Shown here: positions 57,431 through 64,000 of the stretch, piece after piece
Layout: each line of letters opens with the position of its first letter
Position numbering within the stretch: position 1 is the stretch's first letter
Origin: Hymenopellis radicata
Taxonomy: Eukaryota > Basidiomycota > Agaricomycetes > Agaricales > Physalacriaceae
Assembly: GCA_015501595.1 (NCBI GenBank)
Contig: JADNRX010000020.1
Location: 248,001-312,000 of the forward strand
Length of the DNA stretch: 64,000 nucleotides
Direction: 5' to 3'
Position numbers and translations under genes: made by a program
Notes under the pieces: model-generated
Seen by the model: the letters and a program-made list of their open reading frames with translations, nothing else
Databases searched by the model: none
Told to the model about the DNA's origin: nothing

Positions 57431-57912
57431 AGGACCCCCGAATATAGTACAAAATGTATGATACTGACCCAAATTCTTATCCGGATCCCAAAAAGGAAGG
57501 TGTATCCGCACCCTGCACCAGGCCTCCAGAAAACGTCAATTTTTATCCGGACATCACACCAGACCCATGTGTGGCGCAGGGTCCTCAAAGACCGAAAAAA
57601 TGCTGAATTTCGCTCAAAAACGGCGCGAAACTGTCGTTGCAGCACGAAAGTACGTAGCGAGACGTAAATTTGCGTCGATTTATGACTACAAATCTGGTGA
57701 CCCTGGCCGGGGATCAGAGGCTCCAGCCCACCCAAAATCTTATCCGGACGAGCATCAGACCTCTCCAGATGTCCAATTTTTATCCGCACGCCAACTCAGA
57801 CCTTTTCTCCAAAAAGCTCGATTTTTATCCGGAAAAACACCAAACATAGTCTCAAAAAGTTCAAATTTTATCCGCACCGTACCATACATTTGGCACTATA
57901 TTCGGGGATCCT
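57431..57912. mobile_element. Non-autonomous DNA transposon, 482 bp, 8-bp target duplication
   Basis: Ends AGGACCCCCGAATATAGT and, inverted, AGGATCCCCGAATATAGT (one mismatch), flanked by GGTTCTTC at 57423-57430 and 57913-57920. Inside, a TTATCCG(G/C)A motif recurs about six times between 57477 and 57878. The 8-bp duplication suggests hAT or a Kyakuja/Plavaka-type family. It interrupts the left arm of the long inverted repeat; the right arm shows the empty site. Confidence 0.8.
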
Positions 57913-58094
57913 GGTTCTTCGCGCTCTCTCCTCGGCAACCACGGCAAGATTGATCGCCGCTATCCCGTGTTCCACATACTTTTATTATCCCGCCCCCGGA
58001 CTTGCGGTCCCGAGATCCAGGAGGCCCGCCAGCCGACATCTATGCCAGTCTTGCACTACACCAGTAGGGAATATATAGTAGCGGTTTGAGGTTG

Positions 58095-58175
58095 GCACAG
58101 GTTACGGGTAGTGGTGCGGGTACGGGTGTTTAAATATAATAGGTAGTGGTGCGGGCATGGGTGTCTAAATACAAT
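58095..58175. repeat. Short tandem repeat, ~43 bp unit, two copies
   Basis: GGTAGTGGTGCGGG followed by GGGTGT and TAAATA occurs twice in a row with small changes. Confidence 0.5.
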
Positions 58176-58297
58176 CGCAGTTTTGAATATTTCGCTGAGG
58201 TGACACACTGGGCAAGTGCACGGTGGTCATACCCTAGTCGAAAACATCAACACCCTTCCAGCAAAGTTGGGTATTGCTGCTCCATATCATGGGAATA

Positions 58298-58550
58298 CTG
58301 TACCGTTTCGACCATAGGTTCGCGGCATGTGACGCGATATGCCGCGAACCTACAGGGAATAGCTTCGTTTCCAGGCACAGCAACGGGAATTACCCGATTG
58401 GGACACCCCGCCACCAGGCGGGGCCGAAAATTTCCATTTTGGGCGATCTGTGCCTCGAAAAATGGACCGTGACGCGATATGGGCTATCTATAGCTTCGCT
58501 TCGCGTGGCTCCGTGATCCGGTATGCGAATTACCGGTCGAAACGGTACAG
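58298..58550. mobile_element. Fold-back TA MITE, copy e (253 bp)
   Basis: Ends CTGTACCGTTTCGACCATAG and the inverted ATTACCGGTCGAAACGGTACAG (longest matching core TTTCGACC), TA on both sides. The subterminal GGTTCGCGGCAT is also repeated in inverted form just inside, so each end can form its own hairpin. Confidence 0.7.
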
Positions 58551-59880
58551 TACATCGTCGTGCTTGAGGGTCCGAATATTGCCACTTTAGTATTTACAGA
58601 GCAAGCGTTCACCGAATGCGATGGGTGAACCTGCCAGCCTGGGGCATCATGAAGGGATTCATCCCAGAGACTTGCAAGGTGGCAATGCTCATTGGATGAG
58701 CAGACAGATGAGTCGTTGAAGCTCAATGGTGGAAACGAGGGCCTAGAGAAAGAATGGTCAGCTAGAGTACAATGAAAACTGAGAAGATAACGCACCATAT
58801 TGGGCTGGATACGTCCACGACGCCATCCAACCCGAATTCAAACTACGAGCCTCCTCGCAAGGGGGATACAACACCCTCCGCCAGACTTCCTGCTCCTTTA
58901 AGCCTGGTGCCGTTGTCCATGAGTAGTGCTGCTCAGAGCCCGTGCGGACAAAAAGTTGTCCTCCTCATTCCATGGCTGGACGCCGTATCGGCAATGCCGT
59001 CCAGCATCAATCCCAAAGTATAGACATGGCGGCAATGCGGATGGGAGCACCTCCTCAAGGTACTCATAGTACGTAGTTGGCCAGCCCAATCTTGGAATCA
59101 TCCAGGATAGGAGAGGACATGTCCAGATGGGAGTGGGCGGTGAGATTGGGCGGTGAGGTGGAGGATGGTAGTAGATCAAGATCAAAAGCACATAATTGTA
59201 ACTTGGGATTTACCTTAGGCTTCGCTAAATCGTCAAACTTTTATTAAACCAAAATTATAACTCGCTACTCAGCGGTCGTAAAGACTATTCCTTTGGTGAG
59301 AACAAGGTTACAGGTACAACTAAGGATACTCCAGTGCGTTTAGTCTACAATTCAAGATATTGAGGCGAGAGTTCACAGAGGTACGGGAAGGCGGTCAGGT
59401 ACACAGCCACACTGATCACAAATCGCACCAAAAAATGAATGAAAGAGGTCAGATATATTCAAGCACGCATCGGCGGCATCTACAAACTACCAGGTAAGAC
59501 CCCGCAATTTAGAGAAAAGCTCCAATGACAGCCGCCAACGTTAGATGCACCGAATAACACCGTTATAAGCACCACGACAGTCAGGCTGGTGTATATAGTC
59601 TGATGCCCGCAGGATTGGGCAGTAGTGGGAATGGGGACGACATTGGTGTGAATGCGGTGAGTGACATCGTTCACCGTAGAGGTGCACAGTACACGAACGC
59701 TTGTGAGAGTGCTGGCAATTGTTGTCCATGATGAGACAGGGAGATATGCGACAATGATCATGAGTCGGGGTATATGCACCATATATGCGCGCGCGTGCAC
59801 AGACGCTGGGGAGCAGTCATATTCTGGGAAGCTACAAAAAAAAATGTCAGCATGCAAGTTGACGCAATCCAAGAACGGAG
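58551..59880. other. Unassigned interior of the inverted-repeat region
   Basis: Open frames on the minus strand (for example about 58798-58484 and 59191-58898) are short and show no motif. Nothing here supports a gene. Confidence 0.4.
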
Positions 59881-59888
59881 CGTGATGA

Positions 59889-60050
59889 GCACTCCAAGGG
59901 CGGAGGCGCGAAGCACAATATACACTCCAAGGGCGGAGGCGTAGCGCACAATATACACTCCAAGGGCGGAGGCACGGAGCACAACTACACTCCAAAGGTG
60001 GAGGGCACCATCCAAAGGCGGAGGAAATGTCATCCAAGGGCGGAGACAAA
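59889..60050. repeat. GGCGGAG minisatellite, ~33 bp unit
   Basis: Units of the type CACTCCAAGGGCGGAGGCG followed by an AGCACAATATA-like stretch recur three times almost perfectly, then three shorter, more diverged units (CATCCAAAGGCGGAGG) follow. Confidence 0.75.
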
Positions 60051-60572
60051 AGCAACTGGGGTCAATGTCGAGAGTTACCAATTCCATCGCATTTTAATGT
60101 CTCTTGAAGACAGGGGACTAGGTATAGGAGAGAGAAGACAGCGACATGACGGTGAGCGGACAAGGGGCAAGTGTCGGATCATGATGCACGGGATCGACCA
60201 TTCGGAACACGGGATAGCAACACGATCAATTCCTGCCGTGGTTGCCGAGGAGAGAGCGCGAAGAACCCTTGAAGTCGGGGGCGCATGGGATGACTAACGA
60301 GCGCACGCGGACACATCAGTCGGTTGGTACACATGCCGGGAAGGGAGGATTTATTAGGAAGGTGGCTACTAGCTATCGCGGAATTATTCATAACGTGGTA
60401 CCTTACATCAAACGATAGCTCCAGCCCACGTATGATGGGCTGTCATACCAGGGCAGGGGACTGCGTATATAGGGCTACACAGGTGGCGCCCCTATAAGAC
60501 GAACTTTCACTGGATCGTCCCTGAACCTCTAGTTCTACAACTCTGTTTGGCCTGAGTGACTTAAACACCATC

Positions 60573-62679
60573 ATGTTTAGACTGATATTGCTTTTGGTGA
60601 TCTCTACCAGACATGCTCGCGGCTTCCTTGACACCTATTCGGATTCACTCCGAGTCCAATGGCCTGATAACTTCGACGCTGCACTCCCGGACCTTTATGA
60701 GGCATCCATTCGGGAACTACAGATTGGTCTTGATGGCAGGCGTTTCACTAGTGTCGATCTGGTGAAGGTAAACGATGTCGAGTTTTGGAGCAAATAACGG
60801 ATGCTGAGGCTTAGCGCCCTTGGTATAGGCTTATGTTGGTCGCATAGAAGAGGTCAATCTGCGCGGCGCTCAACTACATGCCATTCAAGAAATAAACCCA
60901 TCCGCTTTGTCACAAGCTGCTTTCCTACTAGACGAAGAACGACGCCTCACCGGTACAAGGGGCCTACTGCATGGCATACCCATCCTTCTGAAGGTATGTC
61001 GTTCCGCTTATCCACATGCTCGTCACCCAGATAATCTTCTTGCACAGGATAACATTGCAACCATCGCATCGGAAGGTATGGTTGCGCTTTCTCAATCCTT
61101 AAAAATAACGTGTCTTTTTCGTGTAGGAATGAACACGACAGCTGGATCCTATAGCCTCCTCGGTTCTGTGGTCACTGAAGATTCCGGCGTTGTAAAAAGG
61201 CTTAGAAAAGCAGGCGCAATCATCCTCGGCAAGACAACCATGTCCGAATTCGCTGGCTACCGCGGCCAGGCCGCCGAAGGCTGGTCCGGCATAGGTGGTC
61301 AATGCGCCAATGCCTATTATCCCAATACCAACCCTTGTGGGTCCTCTGCTGGGTCTGGTGTTGCTGTCTCGATTGGATTGGCCACGGTCGCTCTTGGAAC
61401 CGAAACTGATGGAAGTATCAGTTGTCCGTCGAGTTTCAATAACCTCGCTGGGATCAAGCCTACCGTCGGGTTGACTAGTCGCGCGGGTGGTATGTTTTTC
61501 TACCTGGGGAGTGTACACCAAGTTCTGACCTTGTACACAATCTCCAGTGATACCAATCAGTTTTCATCAGGACAGTGTCGGACCTATGGCGCGATGGCTC
61601 GAGGACGCTGCTATCGTTTTGAACGCAATTGCAGGAGTCGATCCCAACGACAACTATACTCTTTCTCAACCGGAATCGGTTCCGGACTATACGAAGGCCT
61701 TACGAAAAGATGCTTTGCATGGTAAACGCATCGGTGTACCTCGGAAGACGTTTTTCGAAGAAGGTCTTATTCCCCAAGGAGAATCAATAGTTGAAGCCTT
61801 CGAAGACGCGTTAGATGTTCTCCGGTCGCTTGGAGCAACGGTCATAGATCCGGCTGATATTCCCTCATCGCACGAGATGCGGGAAAGTGAGAGCGAGGAG
61901 GTTACCGCCGACGTGGAATTCAAAGTAGGTCCTTTTTACCGGGAGTATAGCTGCTCATACGAGTTGTAGATTGGCTTGAACGACTATTATTCTCGGCTTG
62001 CCTCGAATCCGTCTGGAGTACGGACACTGGCAGAGCTCATTGCATTCAATCTGGAGCACAAGGACCTGGAAATGCCAGAACCGTATACTGACCAGTCCGA
62101 GTGCGTTTTCAACTCTCGAGTCTGAAACTTGTTGAATTTATTCTGTAGGTTAATTTGTGCGGAGGCGACATCTGGATACAACGCCACATACTTCGATCAT
62201 TTATCCAAAAACATCGATATTGGCAGAACTCGAGGAATTGATGCTGCAATTCAGGAGCATGATCTCGATGCACTTGTGATACCTCAGACGTGGTTCTCGT
62301 CACAACCAGCTGGTCGGTTTGTTCTGCTCAGAAACTATCTTACATGCTTAAATATGTCGTCAGCTCTTGCTGGTTATCCCATCGTCACCGGTGAGTGCGT
62401 TACTTCTTGGATGCCCATACTAGCTAAGAATCTGCCTTGTATTTAGTTCCCCTGGGATTCATGGCTGATAGCGTCATCCCCGAAAGAGGTAGAGGGCCGA
62501 CTGTGTATCCCGCTCCCGGCGTTCCTTTTGGGCTTTACTTCTTCGCTTCAGCTTTCTCCGATTTTGAACTCATTGGAATGGCGTATGCGTACGAGCAAGC
62601 TACGAAGATGCGTCTAGCGAGGAAGGCTTATCCTGAAGCCATTCCAAGAACGCAGCTGTGGGACGTCCTTGTCTTATAG
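60573..62679 (+). CDS. Secreted amidase-signature-family hydrolase
   Basis: Eight exons, 60573-60767, 60829-60993, 61048-61075 (28 nt), 61127-61489, 61548-61924, 61970-62100, 62149-62390 and 62447-62679, sum to 578 codons (577 aa), all phases consistent. An N-terminal hydrophobic leader (MFRLILLLVISTR) suggests secretion. The amidase-signature Ser-cisSer-Lys triad is visible: Lys in GIPILLKDNIAT, then NPCGSSAGSGVAVSIGLATV with both serines, and GTETDGSISCPSSFNNLAGI. The family cleaves C-N amide bonds in many small substrates. The C-terminal half (PIVTVPLGFMADS, ELIGMAYAYEQAT) is complete. The natural substrate is not predictable here. Confidence 0.88.
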
Positions 62680-63125
62680 CTTTCAACCGTAATACGACTC
62701 AAAATGTGGTGCACTGTGACGTTGTTACTTTGCTCAACAAGTACAGGTTCTGAGTGAATGCAGATCCATACACTCCTATGAAGGGACTTGCGCGAGGGTA
62801 AGAAAACAGCGGCGATGATAAAGATAAATCATGCCACTCACGACGGATCGTGTCGGATTCAAGGGCATGTAATAGCCTTGACCGAATGACTATCCCTGTT
62901 ATCGACTGGGCATGACTCTTGACATCAGTCTCGGTGCGATGGATTCTGCAGAAGATTGGAAGCTAGCAGCATTGCTTTTTACATGCTTAGGACGCATAAA
63001 CATCGAGGAGGTAAAGATCTCCAATGAGGACCGGGTATACTTGTGATTCTCGAGACGATATATATACTATGTACACCAAGAAGCTGCATCCAACATGACG
63101 ACTCTGAGATGATTTGGCTTTGACT

Positions 63126-64000
63126 CTACACAGTAGAATCAGAGTCAGAATCAGAATCAGAATCATAATCAGTACTATCATCAGAGTCTGTACTATCATC
63201 CGAGTCAGTACTATCATCAGAGTCTGTACTATCATCATCGTCGTCGTCGTCGTCGAAGCCACACTCTACATCAAGAGCATCTCGAATACTCTCTCGTAGA
63301 TGGAGTGCGTGAATGTACACCCAGCGTGGCACACACACTTTCTCCAGGCATCGACCATCAGAGTTACCTCCCACGGCTGTCGCAGCTTGGTGAAGTGTCC
63401 TAACAATGTGCTCAGCAAGTGGAATCACAGAGAGCGATCGACCTGGATACCTACCTGGTCTCTAACATATCCCAAAAGCCATGGAAATGATCAACAACGT
63501 AATCGACTTTACATTCGCTAATGTCGAGAACACGAAGGCGTGGCAACCTAGGTGTCTTCGTGAAGTCGAAACCATTGATCAACTCGTCATTTAACTTCAT
63601 CAACTCGAGGCGAAGTTCGACGACATTGGGGGTGAGGCAAAGGAATGCAAGGAGGCGTTGGATGTTATCCGAGTGACCGACCAGATTACCCCTGATGCGA
63701 AGTTTAGTCAAATTTCCCAGTGCATTGTGGGAGGGAGGAAAGCGCATGGACCGGTAAATGAGCTCCTGGGGAAAGATGATACTCAGGTATGTGAGCGACT
63801 GCATCTTTAACGCGCCGAACATATCGTTCATGTGAGTCGGACCCGCCTCCGGTAATTCAGTCAGATGGAGTTCGCGTAATTCTGGCAGAGGGATCGGGAC
63901 GGTGATACGAGCATGGGTGCTTCCCACAGCGAGATCTAACTTGTGAAGATGTGTCATCTTTCGGAGAGCGTTGAGGTTACGAGTCTGGAAAGCGTCGGTG
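63126..64000 (-). CDS. F-box/LRR protein with acidic Asp/Ser tail, copy 2 (5' end outside window)
   Basis: Minus-strand exons 63455 to beyond 64000 and 63126-63399. The visible part begins TDAFQTRNLNALRKMTHLHK and continues through leucine-rich repeats (LPELRELHLTELPE, PRLPRLRVLDISEC) without the 5-nt insertion seen in copy 1. The last exon reads RTLHQAATAVGGNSDGR, then a run of eight Asp and repeated Ser-Thr-Asp units. The F-box itself should lie beyond the window. The Asp/Ser tail is longer than in copy 1, consistent with repeat-number change in the GAT-GAT-AGT microsatellite that encodes it. Confidence 0.65.

Larger units (their letters stand above)
56957..60487. repeat. Long inverted repeat (arms ~280 bp) spanning 3.5 kb
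   Basis: The left arm (about 56957-57975, including two later insertions) and the right arm (about 60205-60487) are near-identical in inverted orientation, starting CACCTGTGTAGCCCTATATA. They could be the ends of one large element, but I cannot find a target-site duplication. The right arm sits about 85 bp upstream of the amidase start and so may carry part of its promoter. Confidence 0.6.

Noticed and set aside
1..64000. Repeat-induced point mutation (RIP) as the cause of pseudogenes
   Set aside because: Most lesions are small indels. The duplicated genes at 11247 and 13227 remain open and highly similar, and only isolated G-to-A type stops are seen.
1..64000. CRISPR arrays, prophage or bacterial operons
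   Set aside because: None are present. The intron structure and gene families are those of a basidiomycete nucleus.

Overview
This window is nuclear DNA from a filamentous basidiomycete, most likely an Agaricomycete. Nearly every gene is cut by many 45-65 nt GT-AG introns, and the protein families fit that group: FunK1-like kinase folds, basidiomycete F-box families, MBOAT/wax-synthase-like acyltransferases, MYND-finger proteins and GPI-tailed hydrolases. There are no operons. Coding exons were joined by hand by matching reading phase to splice sites; a gene called intact has exons that sum to a whole number of codons.

Layout. 0-6.4 kb: a MIC60 fragment, an intact kinase-like gene, then the first copies of an APH-phosphotransferase/alpha-beta-hydrolase module. 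6.4-10.3 kb: a secreted-protein locus split by a 2.0 kb inverted-repeat transposon that carries a piece of an MFS transporter gene. 10.7-14.4 kb: a tandem duplication holding two F-box/LRR-like genes. 14.5-18.4 kb: a third APH/hydrolase copy, an unknown gene and a fuller APH gene. 18.5-27.6 kb: a GH30 glycosidase whose C-terminus is supplied by a MITE, a metacaspase, a decayed D-amino-acid oxidase and a wax-synthase-like MBOAT. 27.8-39.2 kb: two arrestin-like paralogues in opposite orientation flanking ZPR1, a triple-nested transposon stack and a decayed MYND gene. 39.3-48 kb: a coding remnant, a peroxisomal-type adenine nucleotide carrier, a lysine methyltransferase, an F-box gene and a C2H2 zinc-finger gene. 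48-57 kb: two adjacent MITEs and a 7.8 kb LTR retrotransposon inserted inside a U2 snRNA gene. 57-60.5 kb: a long inverted repeat containing more insertions and a minisatellite. 60.5-64 kb: an intact secreted amidase and the 3' part of a second F-box gene.

Intact genes are single-copy housekeeping or secreted enzymes (ZPR1, carrier, methyltransferase, amidase, GH30, metacaspase). Around them lie many broken paralogues and at least ten mobile insertions with readable target-site duplications, so the region looks like a transposon-rich, fast-turnover chromosome segment. No metabolic pathway links the neighbours.

The strongest findings are: the LTR element that splits a U2 snRNA gene and carries repeated modules but no recognisable pol; the inverted-repeat element with a captured MFS fragment; the MITE that rewrites the end of the GH30 protein; and the three-level nested insertion at 32.2-34.7 kb.
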